Shown here in pieces: positions 17,041 through 25,796 of a stretch of 64,000 bases of DNA (positions are counted from its first letter, which is position 1; each line of letters opens with the position of its first letter). Source of the stretch: DATKDP01 sp035546335 (GTDB lineage Bacteria; Acidobacteriota; Thermoanaerobaculia; Gp7-AA8); assembly GCA_035546335.1 (NCBI GenBank), contig DATKDP010000016.1, positions 62,001 through 126,000 of the forward strand, written 5' to 3'. Under the pieces are notes generated by a model. It did not search any database, was not told the origin of the DNA, and worked only from the letters and a program-made list of their open reading frames with translations. The translations under genes were made by a program, and so were the position numbers.

Positions 17041-17811
17041 GTGCTCATCGACGATATTCGAGGTAAGCGGCTGACGTTCGAGCATCCTCCCTCGCGCGTG
17101 GTCTCTCTCGTTCCCTCGCTCACCGAAACGTTGTTCGATCTCGGCGCCGGCTCGTCGGTCGTCGGAATCACCGACTTCTGCCTTTTTCCGGAGCGGGGGC
17201 TGGCGGGAATTCCACGGCTCGGCGGCACGAAGAATCCGCGAATCGATGCGATTCGTGCCCTCGGTCCGGACCTCGTGTACATGAATCTCGAAGAGAATCT
17301 TCCGCGCCATGGAGCTGAGATCGAGCAGTTCGCGCCGCTCCATGTCAGCGAGCCGAAGAGTGTCGCCGGCGTCAGGGACCTCATTCTCGACCTCGGCGTC
17401 CTCCATGAGGTCGAGGAAAGGGCGCGGCACCTCGCCGATGCGCTCGATGAGGAGGCAGCGATGAAAATCCGAACGACACCGTTCACGTTCGTCTGCGCCA
17501 TCTGGAAGAAGCCGTGGATGTGGTGCGGGGGGGATACCTACGTCTCGAATCTGGTGGAAACGGTAGGCGGGGTCAATTTTCTGCAGTCGCATCGACGCTA
17601 CCCCGCGATCGATCCGGAGGCGATTGCGGCGCTGCACCCCGAGGTCGTCTTTCTTCCCGACGAGCCCTATGGTTTCACCGAAGCTGACGCCGCGCTCCTG
17701 GCGTCGGCGACGTCCTCACGGGTGATCGGGCCGTTTCCGGGCCATCTTTTCACGTGGCACGGGACGAGGACGATTCTGGGGCTCCGCTTTCTGCGCGAGG
17801 TTCTCGGATGA
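17041..17811 (+). CDS. BtuF-like helical-backbone metal/cobalamin-binding protein without signal peptide
   Basis: The protein has 256 residues of the helical-backbone metal-receptor (TroA/BtuF) superfamily. 'PSRVVSLVPSLTETLFDLGA' at the N-terminus is the classic opening of BtuF-like cobalamin- and siderophore-binding proteins. It is followed by 'GITDFCLFPE', 'IDAIRALGPDLVYMNLEEN' and a C-terminal 'WHGTRTILGLRFLREVLG'. No signal peptide or lipobox is visible, and the GTG start is placed by a TAGAAT box only 6 nt upstream, so the product appears cytoplasmic. No permease or ATPase gene is adjacent. Its role may therefore differ from uptake; the ligand is unknown. Confidence 0.82.
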   Translation: MLIDDIRGKRLTFEHPPSRVVSLVPSLTETLFDLGAGSSVVGITDFCLFPERGLAGIPRLGGTKNPRIDAIRALGPDLVYMNLEENLPRHGAEIEQFAPLHVSEPKSVAGVRDLILDLGVLHEVEERARHLADALDEEAAMKIRTTPFTFVCAIWKKPWMWCGGDTYVSNLVETVGGVNFLQSHRRYPAIDPEAIAALHPEVVFLPDEPYGFTEADAALLASATSSRVIGPFPGHLFTWHGTRTILGLRFLREVLG

Positions 17812-17898
17812 GAGGCGGCGGGAGTCGAGGAATATTGATTCGCTCCCCCTTCTTTCCGCACTGAGGTTCGCCCGATCGAGGCGAGGGGAGCGGCTCGC

Positions 17899-20046
17899 AT
17901 GGGAAGGAAGTCGAGAGGCAAGGAGCGCCAGAGAGCCGTTGCGGGGTCGCAGCCTGCTGCAACCACCGGAGACGGGATCATTCCGGCACGCTCGATTTTC
18001 GGCGTGTCGTCGACGTGGTGGATTGCCGGCGCCCTCCTCGCCGGAATCGCTCTGATCTACGTTCCGGTGATCGGCCACGAGTTCACGAACTTCGACGACA
18101 ACATTCAGATCAGTGAGAATGAGGTCGTTCTCGACGGGCTCACGATCAGTGGGTTTCGCTGGGCGTTCACGACCTTCACCGGCGCCAACTGGTATCCGCT
18201 GACATGGCTGTCTCACATGCTCGATGTCGAGCTCTACGGCACGAAGGCGGGCGGTCATGCGATGACCAATGTCGCGCTGCACGCCTGCAACGCTCTGCTG
18301 CTCTTCTTTCTCCTGCGCCGCATGACCGGCTCGACTGTCCGGAGCGGAGTCGTTGCGGCACTCTTCGCCTTTCACCCGCAGCGCGTGGAATCGGTAGCCT
18401 GGATCTCGGAGCGTAAGGACGTTCTGTCCGCTTTGCTCTGGCTGGCGACGACGTGGTTTTACGTCGGGTGGGTGCGAGAGCGTTCCGCGCGCAGATACTT
18501 CCTCGTTCTCGTCACCTTCGCTCTTGCGCTGATGGCCAAGCCGATGGTCGTGACGCTTCCCTTCGCGCTTCTGCTTCTCGATTACTGGCCGTTGCGCCGC
18601 CTGTCCTTTGATGCCACGTTCCGGGCGCGGGCAAGGGGGCTCGTGCTCGAAAAGCTTCCACTGTTCGCGATGAGCGCCGTGATCAGTTTTATGACGGTGA
18701 AAGCTCAGGAGGGAGCGCTCGCGGCAGTCGAAGCACTTCCACCATCCGAGCGTGTTCAAAACGCGCTGGTTTCGTATGTGGCATACCTGATCGACATGGT
18801 TTGGCCTGCGGGTTTGGCGTTCATGTATCCGATGCGACCGGTGGCTGGCTGGCAGGCGGCTGCGGCCATGGCGGTTCTGATCGCCATGACTGCGATCGCA
18901 CTGTTGAATCGCAGGACGCGACCGTGGATCACATTCGGCTGGCTCTGGTACGTCGGAATCCTCGTTCCGGTCATAGGAATCGTGCAGGTCGGCCAGCAGG
19001 CGATGGCAGACCGTTACAGCTATCTTCCGATCATCGGGATCCTGGTGATCGTCGTGTGGGGGATCGCCGAGCTGGTCGAGAGCCATGTGGGGGGAGCGAC
19101 CGCAGCACGCGCTGCAACAGTGGTCGTTCTGGTCGTTCTCGCACTGCTTGCAGCGAAGCAGCGAAGCTACTGGAAGAACAGCATCACACTCTTCGAGCGG
19201 GCTCTCGCCGTGACCACGAACAATCATGTGGCGCACATCAATCTCGCAAACGCCAAGCTCGAGCTCGGCCGGCTCGAGGAGGCGCGAGCTCATGCGGAAG
19301 AGGCGGTTCGCATCGCCTCCGGCAATCGTATCGCTCATGCCATGCTCGGGCTGGTTGCTTCGCAGGGAGGAGATTTCGAAACGGCCGCGAGAGCCTTCGA
19401 CCTCGCGTCGCAGCTCGATTCCGGCAATGCAGAATACCGTTATCAACTCGGGCTGGCGCTGGGAAAGCTGGGGCGAACGGAAGAATCGGCAGAACAGTTT
19501 CTCCAGGCTGCCACGCTGGCCGGCCGGCAGGAAGCCACGAAAACCCTCCGCTCTCACTACCGGGCGCAGGCGCTTCTCGCTCGGGATCAGGTCGAAGAGG
19601 CGATTCCCGAATTTGTCCGTGCGCGCGATGCCAATCCGCGTGCGGCGAATATCAGGAATGATCTGGGTGCGGCTCTGGCACGTATGGGACGGCTCGATGA
19701 AGCGATCGCCGAGTACCGTCGTGCGATCGAGCTCGAGCCTCGACTCTTCGACGCACACATGAACCTCGGCGCCGTTCTGAGCCGCAAAGGGGACGATCGC
19801 GGCGCCATCGACCACTTCTCGCAGGCGGCGGAGCTGCAGCCGCAGTCCATCGAGCCGCGGATCTATCTTGCGCTCGCATTGACGAATGTGGGACGCATTC
19901 GCGAAGCGATCGTGCAGGTCGACACGGCACTTCGGACGAATGAGGAATTGGGCAATCGTCTGTTCACCGATGCGACGCGAATGCCGTTCAGCGAAGACAA
20001 CCTCCAGCAGTTCCGGGCATTCCTCGAGCAGCAAGGCGGGGGGTGA
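17899..20046 (+). CDS. TMTC-like multi-pass membrane protein with C-terminal TPR repeats
   Basis: The protein has 715 residues. The first 420 contain roughly nine to ten hydrophobic helices. The first luminal loop reads 'GHEFTNFDDNIQISEN', with an acidic pair, and later 'AFHPQRVESVAWISERKDVL'; both are hallmarks of the TMTC/DUF1736 group within the GT-C glycosyltransferase fold. From about 425 to the end are tetratricopeptide repeats ('NNHVAHINLANAKLELGR', 'ARMGRLDEAIAEYRRAIELE'). Eukaryotic TMTC proteins are O-mannosyltransferases, so envelope protein or glycan modification is a reasonable inference, not shown. The ATG is preceded by a purine-rich stretch. The TGA stop is fused to heptad element C. 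Confidence 0.85.
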   Translation: MGRKSRGKERQRAVAGSQPAATTGDGIIPARSIFGVSSTWWIAGALLAGIALIYVPVIGHEFTNFDDNIQISENEVVLDGLTISGFRWAFTTFTGANWYPLTWLSHMLDVELYGTKAGGHAMTNVALHACNALLLFFLLRRMTGSTVRSGVVAALFAFHPQRVESVAWISERKDVLSALLWLATTWFYVGWVRERSARRYFLVLVTFALALMAKPMVVTLPFALLLLDYWPLRRLSFDATFRARARGLVLEKLPLFAMSAVISFMTVKAQEGALAAVEALPPSERVQNALVSYVAYLIDMVWPAGLAFMYPMRPVAGWQAAAAMAVLIAMTAIALLNRRTRPWITFGWLWYVGILVPVIGIVQVGQQAMADRYSYLPIIGILVIVVWGIAELVESHVGGATAARAATVVVLVVLALLAAKQRSYWKNSITLFERALAVTTNNHVAHINLANAKLELGRLEEARAHAEEAVRIASGNRIAHAMLGLVASQGGDFETAARAFDLASQLDSGNAEYRYQLGLALGKLGRTEESAEQFLQAATLAGRQEATKTLRSHYRAQALLARDQVEEAIPEFVRARDANPRAANIRNDLGAALARMGRLDEAIAEYRRAIELEPRLFDAHMNLGAVLSRKGDDRGAIDHFSQAAELQPQSIEPRIYLALALTNVGRIREAIVQVDTALRTNEELGNRLFTDATRMPFSEDNLQQFRAFLEQQGGG

Positions 20047-20213
20047 AGGCAGAAGGCAGAAGGCAGAAGGCAGAAGGCAGAAACCAGAAACCAGAAACCA
20101 GAAACCAGAAACCAGAAACCAGAAGGTGCGCGGAGTAGACTTGCAGTGACGTTGTCTCTTGCTCTTGCTATTCCTTTCTGGTTTCTGGTTTCTGGTTTCT
20201 GGTTTCTGGTTTC
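20047..20213. repeat. Heptad hairpin element C
   Basis: The left arm (20047-20124) starts right at the TGA of the TPR gene with about five aaggcag units, then about seven aaaccag units. The right arm (about 20175-20213) is five units of tttctgg and ends right at the TAG of the permease gene on the other strand. The core is about 50 bp. Up to 35-40 bp could pair. It sits exactly between two convergent stop codons. Confidence 0.9.
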
Positions 20214-21053
20214 CTACATTTTCCGATACTTCGGATCGAGGGCGTCGATCAGGCCGTCTCCGAGGAAGTTCAGCCCCATGACGGCGAGCATGATGGCGAA
20301 GCCCGGGAAGATCGCGAGGTGGTTGGCGAGCCCCAGATAGCGCCGGCCCGTCGATAGCATGGCGCCCCATGAAGGGGTGGGAGGCTGGACACCGAGGCCG
20401 AGGAACGAGAGCGCCGCTTCGGCCAGGATAGCGCCAGCCAGCCCCAGGGTCGCCATCACGATGACCGGGTTGACGACATTCGGGAGGACGTGATGAACGA
20501 TCACGCGAAACGAGCTCGCACCGAGTGCTTTCGCCGCGGTCACGAATTCGATCTCGCGAACCTTCAGCACCTGACCGCGAACGAGTCGCGCATACCCCAC
20601 CCAGCCGATGAACGAGAGCGCGAAGATCACGTTGTTCAAGCTCGGCCCGAGAACGGCGACGAAGGCGATGGCGAGCAGAATGCCCGGGAAGGCGAGAAGA
20701 ATATCCGACAGGCGCATGATCAGCGTATCGAGCGCGCCGCCGAAATAGCCGGCGATCGCTCCGAGCGCGACCCCGACGAGGCTGGCGATGATGACCACGC
20801 TGAACCCGACGCGCAGCGATACGCGGGCTCCGTAGAGCACGCGTGAGAGAACGTCGCGCCCGAGGTCATCGAGCCCGAGGAGGTGATCGCGCGAAGGGCC
20901 TTCGAGACGGCGCGCAGTGTTCTGCTCACTCGGATCGAACGGTGCGAGGAGCGGCGCGGCGAGTGCCATCACGACCACGAGCAGAGTGAGCAGAACTCCT
21001 GCGCCGAGTGCGAAATTGCCTCGCATGGTCGACAGCAGTGTGCGAACGTTCAT
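20214..21053 (-). CDS. ABC transporter permease, dipeptide/oligopeptide/nickel type (DppC-like)
   Basis: The protein has 279 residues. An N-terminal helix ('FALGAGVLLTLLVVVMALAAPLLAPF') precedes the OppC/DppC signature 'HLLGLDDLGRDVLSRVLYGA', and the coupling loop 'AAKALGASSFRVIVHHVLPN' is the EAA motif that contacts the ATPase. Five to six helices are predicted. It would import or move peptides or nickel chelates together with DppB. The ATG at 21053 overlaps the DppB stop (TGATG), so the longer upstream frame is not the gene. Neither a substrate-binding protein nor ATPase genes lie in the window. Its stop codon abuts element C. Confidence 0.92.
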   Translation of the reverse strand: MNVRTLLSTMRGNFALGAGVLLTLLVVVMALAAPLLAPFDPSEQNTARRLEGPSRDHLLGLDDLGRDVLSRVLYGARVSLRVGFSVVIIASLVGVALGAIAGYFGGALDTLIMRLSDILLAFPGILLAIAFVAVLGPSLNNVIFALSFIGWVGYARLVRGQVLKVREIEFVTAAKALGASSFRVIVHHVLPNVVNPVIVMATLGLAGAILAEAALSFLGLGVQPPTPSWGAMLSTGRRYLGLANHLAIFPGFAIMLAVMGLNFLGDGLIDALDPKYRKM

Positions 21054-21976
21054 CAACTGTATTTGATCCTCGGGTCGAGAAATGCATACGCGAGATCGGT
21101 GATCAGGTTGATGGCGATGTACGTCAGGGCGATCACCATGATGGAGGCCTGCACCTGTGGGTAGTCGCGACGCGAGATCGAATCGATCAGCAGTCGACCC
21201 AGGCCCGGCCACGAGAAGATCTGCTCGGTGATGATCGCGCCAGTCAGCAGCGAGCCGAACTGAAGTCCGAGGATGGTGATCACCGGAATCATCGCGTTCT
21301 TGAGGGCGTGGCCGAAGATCGCTTTCCAGCGGCTCACACCCTTCGCCAGAGCCGTCGTCACATAGAGCTGCGTCAGCTCCTCGGCCAGCGTCACCCGGAT
21401 CATGCGAGTCAGAATCGCCGCGAGCGCAAGCCCCAGCGTCAACGCCGGAAGTACGAGCGAGCGTATCCCCTCGTCGCGCCCCGATACCGGGAACCAGCCC
21501 AGATGGATCGAGAAGGCGATGATCACCAGCGGCCCGAACCAGAAGCTCGGCATCGAGACGCCGATCAGAGCGAAGAAGCGTGCGACATTGTCGATCCACG
21601 AGCTGCGATAGATGGCCGAGAGAATACCGAGAGGGAAGGCGACGAGAATGGCGATGACCATCCCGCCGAGCGCCAGCTCGATCGTCGCGGGATACCGCTG
21701 AAAGATCTCCGTGGACACGCGCTCTCCGGTGCGGAACGACGTGCCGAGATCACCTCGAGCGAGATTCCGGAGATAGATCACGTACTGCTCCCAGACCGGT
21801 TTGTCGAGGCCGAGCTGGGCTCGCACGCGCTGGACGTCCTCGGCGCGCGCATTCTCCCCGGCGATCTGCAGTGCGGGATCACCGGGAATGAGGTGAATCA
21901 GAGAGAAGATCAGCGTCAGGATCCCGAAAGTGATCGGGACGATCTGAAGCAGGCGGCGGACGATGTACTGCGTCAT
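21053..21976 (-). CDS. ABC transporter permease, dipeptide/oligopeptide/nickel type (DppB-like)
   Basis: The protein has 307 residues and begins 'MTQYIVRRLLQIVPITFGIL', the standard DppB/OppB N-terminus, followed by 'IHLIPGDPA' and the EAA-type loop 'TTALAKGVSRWKAIFGHALK'. Six helices are expected. The ATG at 21976 fits the family; upstream residues in the same frame are not family-like. It overlaps dppC by one base and follows the tldE stop by about 120 bp on the same strand, so tldD-tldE-dppB-dppC may be one transcript. Confidence 0.92.
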   Translation of the reverse strand: MTQYIVRRLLQIVPITFGILTLIFSLIHLIPGDPALQIAGENARAEDVQRVRAQLGLDKPVWEQYVIYLRNLARGDLGTSFRTGERVSTEIFQRYPATIELALGGMVIAILVAFPLGILSAIYRSSWIDNVARFFALIGVSMPSFWFGPLVIIAFSIHLGWFPVSGRDEGIRSLVLPALTLGLALAAILTRMIRVTLAEELTQLYVTTALAKGVSRWKAIFGHALKNAMIPVITILGLQFGSLLTGAIITEQIFSWPGLGRLLIDSISRRDYPQVQASIMVIALTYIAINLITDLAYAFLDPRIKYS

Positions 21977-22097
21977 CTCTCGTTCACCCTGTCGGGATGC
22001 GTGAAGCATACCAGTCGGAGCTGGTGGTGAGAGCACGGTGGGCCGAAGAGATGCAGCGTGAAACTTCTTCTTTCGCATCCCTCTGATCGGGGTAGGT

Positions 22098-23456
22098 CTA
22101 ACTCTTCTGTACTCCGGTGATCTTCCAGTCGCGGATCCGAACAGTCGGAGCGATCGCCCCGCCGATCGGATTCCACCAGCTCCCGATGCCGCGGCGCTCG
22201 CGCGAGAGTCCCGTGATGTTGGAGAACGCTTCGATCATCGGTTGTGTCCACCGGAGATTGACCAGCCGTCGCGTGACGCGGCCGTTTTCGATCAGGAACG
22301 TGCCGTCCCGGGTCATTCCGGTCATGAGCGCGGTCTTCGGCTCGAGCAGCCCGTTCAGATAGTGAAAGCGCGTCACCCAGATGCCTCGTTCCGTTCCGGC
22401 GATCAGCTCCTCGCGCGTGGTCTCGCCGCCGGCGAGCGAAAGGTGGAGGGCGGTTCCGTGATCTTCCGATCCGAGGGCGGCAGCATGGCCCGTGAGCGGA
22501 AGGCCGAGCCGGTCGGACATCACTTTGTCGACCACGGGAGTGCGCGCCACTCCCTCCTCGATGAGGAGAACCTGCCGCTTCGCGACCCCCTCCATATCGA
22601 AGGGAAACGGCATGAAGTCCTCGTCGAGGGGGTTGTCGGCGAGTGAGACATTCTCACCGACGACGCGTTGCCCCAGGTGGTCGACGAAAAACGAGGAGCC
22701 GTCTTCGTAGGACTGGCCGGAGAAGGTGATCATGTTCATCCACTCGAAGATCTCGGCGAGGGCGGCCGGCTCGAGGATCACATCGTAAGCTCCGGGCTCG
22801 ATCTCGACGGCCGTCTGGCCGGGAAGCATCGTCGCCTTTTCCGTCGCCTCGGCTGCGAGTGTGAACAGATCGACTCGCGAGGCTCTTCGATCGATCCTGG
22901 TGGCGAAGCCGGAGCCGTTGCCGGCGCCGGCGATCACCACGGCATCAGCGAAGGTCAGAGGGGCGTGCCTGCGGAGGCCGTGGCTGTTGCCGGTGGTGAT
23001 CGAAGCGCTGGCCGTGCTCCAGGAGCCGGCGAAATGAACGTCCCGGCGAGCTCCTTCGTCGAAGACGGCTCGCAGACTCTCCGCCTTCCGAAGAATGGGG
23101 AGGCTCGCGGTCTCCTCGTCGAAGGTCGGCAGGTCGGCCAGGGAGCCCGCCTCGCGGACGAGACCCCGGAAGTGTGGAAGCGGCTTTCCTCGTCGTGCTG
23201 CATCGAGCGCCAGCTTCGCGATGCGTCGAATCTCCTCCGGCTCGAATCCCGTGGTCGAGGCGACGCCGATGCGGCTGTCGGCGACGACGCGAAGCGTCAG
23301 CTCCGCGGAGATCTCCGACATGTTCTGGTGAAGATTCGAGTTTGCGAAGCGGCTGATGTTCCGATCCACCGAACAGAGCACGGCGTCCGCTTCGTCTCCC
23401 GCGGCTGCGGCGAGGGCGCGTTCGATGATCTCGAGGCTCTCATCGCGACTCTTCAT
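22098..23456 (-). CDS. TldE/PmbA family modulator-peptidase subunit
   Basis: The protein has 452 residues and is the TldE (PmbA)-like half of the heterodimeric TldD/TldE metalloprotease. Family features are 'DAVLCSVDRNISRFANSNLH' and 'ELTLRVVADSRIGVASTTGF' at the N-terminus and a C-terminal beta-rich domain ending near 'GGAIAPTVRIRDWKITGV'. In known systems TldE lacks the zinc site and supports TldD in degrading or maturing unfolded and modified peptides. I chose ATG 23456 because it overlaps the tldD stop as TGATG; a GTG one codon earlier is also possible. It is followed by two Dpp-type permeases. Confidence 0.9.
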   Translation of the reverse strand: MKSRDESLEIIERALAAAAGDEADAVLCSVDRNISRFANSNLHQNMSEISAELTLRVVADSRIGVASTTGFEPEEIRRIAKLALDAARRGKPLPHFRGLVREAGSLADLPTFDEETASLPILRKAESLRAVFDEGARRDVHFAGSWSTASASITTGNSHGLRRHAPLTFADAVVIAGAGNGSGFATRIDRRASRVDLFTLAAEATEKATMLPGQTAVEIEPGAYDVILEPAALAEIFEWMNMITFSGQSYEDGSSFFVDHLGQRVVGENVSLADNPLDEDFMPFPFDMEGVAKRQVLLIEEGVARTPVVDKVMSDRLGLPLTGHAAALGSEDHGTALHLSLAGGETTREELIAGTERGIWVTRFHYLNGLLEPKTALMTGMTRDGTFLIENGRVTRRLVNLRWTQPMIEAFSNITGLSRERRGIGSWWNPIGGAIAPTVRIRDWKITGVQKS

Positions 23457-24898
23457 CACGCCATCTCCACATTGCGAAAACGGGCGACAGGCGCTCCATG
23501 GGCGACGCGCATCGTCTGCATCGGGTCACCCTTGCCGCAGTTCGGAAGTCCCCAGACATGCCAGCTCGCCCGGTCTCCTACTGCATCGCACGACCGCCAG
23601 AACGACGGCGTCATTCCGGTATAGATCGGGTTCTTCAGCATCCGGCCGATCCTTCCGTTCTCGATTTCCCAGGCGATCTCGCAGCCAAATTGAAAGTTGA
23701 GCCGCAGGTCGTCGATCGACCACGACTTGTTGGTGTCGACGAGAATTCCGCGCCGCGTGCCGGCGATGATCTCGTCGACGGAGGTCGTTCCCGGCTCGAG
23801 GTTGATGTTGGTCATCCGGATGATCGGGATGCGCATCGCCGACTCGCCGCGTACTGTTCCGTTGGATCGCCGCCCGAGCACGGGTGCCGTATCCCGTCCG
23901 GTGAGGTAGTCGACGAAGATCCCGCCTTCGATCAGCGGAAAGCGCTGCGCAGGAACCCCTTCGTCGTCGAATCCGAACGAACCGATCGATGCGGGAATTG
24001 TGGCGTCGGCGACGATGGTCACGAGATCGGAGCCGTAGCGGAAATTGCCGAGCATCGGCGGCTGCAGAAACGAACCGCCGGCGAGCGAGATCTCGAGACC
24101 CAGAGCGCGATCGAGCTCGACGGGGTGGCCGCACGATTCGTGAACCTGCAGGGCGAGCTGCGAGGAGCCGACGATCAGATCGAACGTTCCTGCAGGAGCT
24201 TTCGGCGCATCGAGCAGTGCAAGAGCCTCGTCGCGGATCCGCAGCCCGTTCTCCGGAAGCGCGAGCTCTTCGATGAGCTCCCATCCCCGCGCCTGAAAAT
24301 CGCCGCCGAATGGGTTGGGATAGGTCCGGCGCTGGTATTCGCCGCCGCTGATGGCGATCGCCTCGATTCCTCCTCCCATCTCCGTCGTCGATTGCTCGAT
24401 CCAGCTTCCCTCGCTCGAAGCGAAGACCTTCTCCTGCCGGTAGGAGCTGATCTCACCGGTCGCCTGGTGAATTCGCTCGTCGCTGCGCATCGGCTCGGTC
24501 GTCTCGAGGAGGAGGTCGATCTTCTTCTGAATCGGAACCGACCAGGGGTCGATCCGGTAGCTGGAGGACCAGGAGGAGACGCAGGGGTCGATCGGGCTGA
24601 GCATCACCGAATCGGTCGAGGCGACATGGCTCGCGCGGGCGATCTCCAGCGCACGGAGCGCCGAGCGGTGAAGGGCCTGCTCCGAGTCTTCGCTCTCAGC
24701 GGCGAATCCCCAGCCGTTTCCCGACAGAACCCGGATTCCGATGCCCTTGTCGCGCGTGGAGGCGAGAGTCTCGATGGCACCGTTTCGAACTTTGACGATC
24801 TGGTGCTCGGTCACGGTCGACCGAATGTCGGCATACCGGGCGCCCTCGCGGAGCAGGCGGGCGAGGGTGGCCTCGAGCAGATCACGCGTCCGGCTCAT
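23456..24898 (-). CDS. tldD: TldD family zinc metalloprotease
   Basis: The protein has 480 residues. The TldD zinc motif HExxxH appears as 'LQVHESCGHPVELDRA', and the N-terminal domain shows 'GARYADIRSTVTEHQIVKV' with 'KGIGIRVLSGNGWGFAAES'. The C-terminal part has 'DNEG'-like 'FDDEGVPAQRFPLIEGGIFV' and 'GTRRGILVDTNKSWSIDDLR'. It works as a heterodimer with TldE on unstructured peptides, for example in removing leader peptides of ribosomal natural products or CcdA-type antitoxins in enterobacteria. The ATG at 24898 matches the family N-terminus; the longer open frame upstream is not family-like. No precursor-peptide gene is obvious nearby. Confidence 0.93.
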   Translation of the reverse strand: MSRTRDLLEATLARLLREGARYADIRSTVTEHQIVKVRNGAIETLASTRDKGIGIRVLSGNGWGFAAESEDSEQALHRSALRALEIARASHVASTDSVMLSPIDPCVSSWSSSYRIDPWSVPIQKKIDLLLETTEPMRSDERIHQATGEISSYRQEKVFASSEGSWIEQSTTEMGGGIEAIAISGGEYQRRTYPNPFGGDFQARGWELIEELALPENGLRIRDEALALLDAPKAPAGTFDLIVGSSQLALQVHESCGHPVELDRALGLEISLAGGSFLQPPMLGNFRYGSDLVTIVADATIPASIGSFGFDDEGVPAQRFPLIEGGIFVDYLTGRDTAPVLGRRSNGTVRGESAMRIPIIRMTNINLEPGTTSVDEIIAGTRRGILVDTNKSWSIDDLRLNFQFGCEIAWEIENGRIGRMLKNPIYTGMTPSFWRSCDAVGDRASWHVWGLPNCGKGDPMQTMRVAHGAPVARFRNVEMA

Positions 24899-25082
24899 GC
24901 GGGGGAAATTACATGGGAAGCATCGCTGGAAGTCAATCGCGGGGGAGCGATGCCTCGGACCTGGGGTCTGGAGAGTGGATGCCCGCCGGGCAGATCGATA
25001 TGATGGGTCCGCGCCGGAGCGGGGGTTGGTTCCCGAGGTACTGTTCTTGCTCGGTGTTGGCGAACGGAGGCGAAAAAGAGCG

Positions 25083-25502
25083 GTGACCCGATCGACGAAC
25101 GAAGAAAAATCGCTGGGAACGCTCTTCCGGGATCTGGCCGAGGATTTGTCGACGCTCGTTCGCAGCGAGATCGCACTCGCCAAGCTGGAGATCAAGCAGG
25201 CATTCACATCGCTCGGAACTGCGGGAGCGCTGCTGGCGGCTGCCCTCTTCTGCGCTCTGTTCGGTCTCGTGTTTCTTCTCGTCACCGCGTTGCTCGTCCT
25301 GGCGCTCTTCATGCCGGCGTGGCTGGCGGCGCTGATCGCCGCTCTGGTGCTCTTCGCCGGCGCCGGAGCGCTCGCCTGGGGAGGGAACCGAAAACTGCGC
25401 GCGGCTCAACTCATCCCCGTGACGGTGATCGAGAACGTGAAAAAGGACGTGCAGACGATCAAGGACGAATTGGGAAAGCGCAGCAGGGAGCACGAAGGGT
25501 GA
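25083..25502 (+). CDS. Holin-X/YqjE-like (DUF1469) membrane protein
   Basis: The protein has 139 residues. An amphipathic N-terminus ('LGTLFRDLAEDLSTLVRSEIALAKLEIKQA') precedes two hydrophobic helices ('GALLAAALFCALFGLVFLLV' and 'ALIAALVLFAGAGALAWGGN') and a charged tail. This is the pattern of the Actinobacteriota Holin-X / YqjE family, often called phage holin although chromosomal copies are not linked to phage; nothing phage-like is nearby. The GTG at 25083 gives the best start. It is followed after 9 bp by a DUF3618-like gene, an arrangement like yqjD-yqjE of enterobacteria. A role in envelope or ribosome association at the membrane is only inference. Confidence 0.8.
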   Translation: MTRSTNEEKSLGTLFRDLAEDLSTLVRSEIALAKLEIKQAFTSLGTAGALLAAALFCALFGLVFLLVTALLVLALFMPAWLAALIAALVLFAGAGALAWGGNRKLRAAQLIPVTVIENVKKDVQTIKDELGKRSREHEG

Positions 25503-25511
25503 GGTGAACCG

Positions 25512-25796
25512 ATGGGCGAGAAGAGTGAACAGGTCAAGAACCATATCGAGCTGGCGATCGATAGCGCTCGTCATGGTGTGAGCGATGGAATCGACGAGAT
25601 CGACCGCCGGCTCCGCTCGACGATGGATGTCAAACAACAGGCTCGCGATCATGCCGGCGCTTTGATGATCGCCGGAGGGGCCCTGGGGCTTCTTCTGGGG
25701 TTGGGTGGAGGGAAGGTGCTCGTCCGCACCATTCAGCTCGCAGCCCCCATCGTCGTCGTCCGCCTCCTGAAGTCGAGGCTGGAGGGGCGGGGCTAG
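25512..25796 (+). CDS. Small DUF3618/YqjD-like membrane protein
   Basis: The protein has 94 residues: a helical, charged N-terminus with 'GIDEIDRRLRSTMDVKQQAR', then one glycine-rich hydrophobic helix ('ALMIAGGALGLLLGLGGGKV') and a basic C-terminus. It resembles DUF3618/DUF883-type membrane-tethered proteins, and its place right after the holin-X-like gene supports this. A GAGGTG motif lies just before the ATG. The last codons and the TAG stop are part of the first units of heptad element D, so the true C-terminus may have been altered by the repeat. Confidence 0.7.
   Translation: MGEKSEQVKNHIELAIDSARHGVSDGIDEIDRRLRSTMDVKQQARDHAGALMIAGGALGLLLGLGGGKVLVRTIQLAAPIVVVRLLKSRLEGRG

Noticed and set aside
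20047..20213. Heptad arrays considered as CRISPR arrays
   Set aside because: Units are 7 bp, directly joined without unique spacers, and occur as inverted arms; no cas gene is present.
17716..20370. An 884-codon frame antisense to the TPR membrane protein
   Set aside because: It is Arg/His/Pro-rich without any domain and lies wholly opposite a gene with clear helices and TPR units; a GC-rich shadow.
20214..21599. The 461-codon version of the DppC-like gene
   Set aside because: The first 182 codons are out-of-family and lie opposite the frame of dppB; the real start is the ATG at 21053 that overlaps the dppB stop.
25083..25502. Prophage remnant suggested by a holin-like gene
   Set aside because: The holin-X/YqjE family is usually chromosomal, it is paired with a DUF3618-like gene, and no phage structural, lysis or integrase gene is near.
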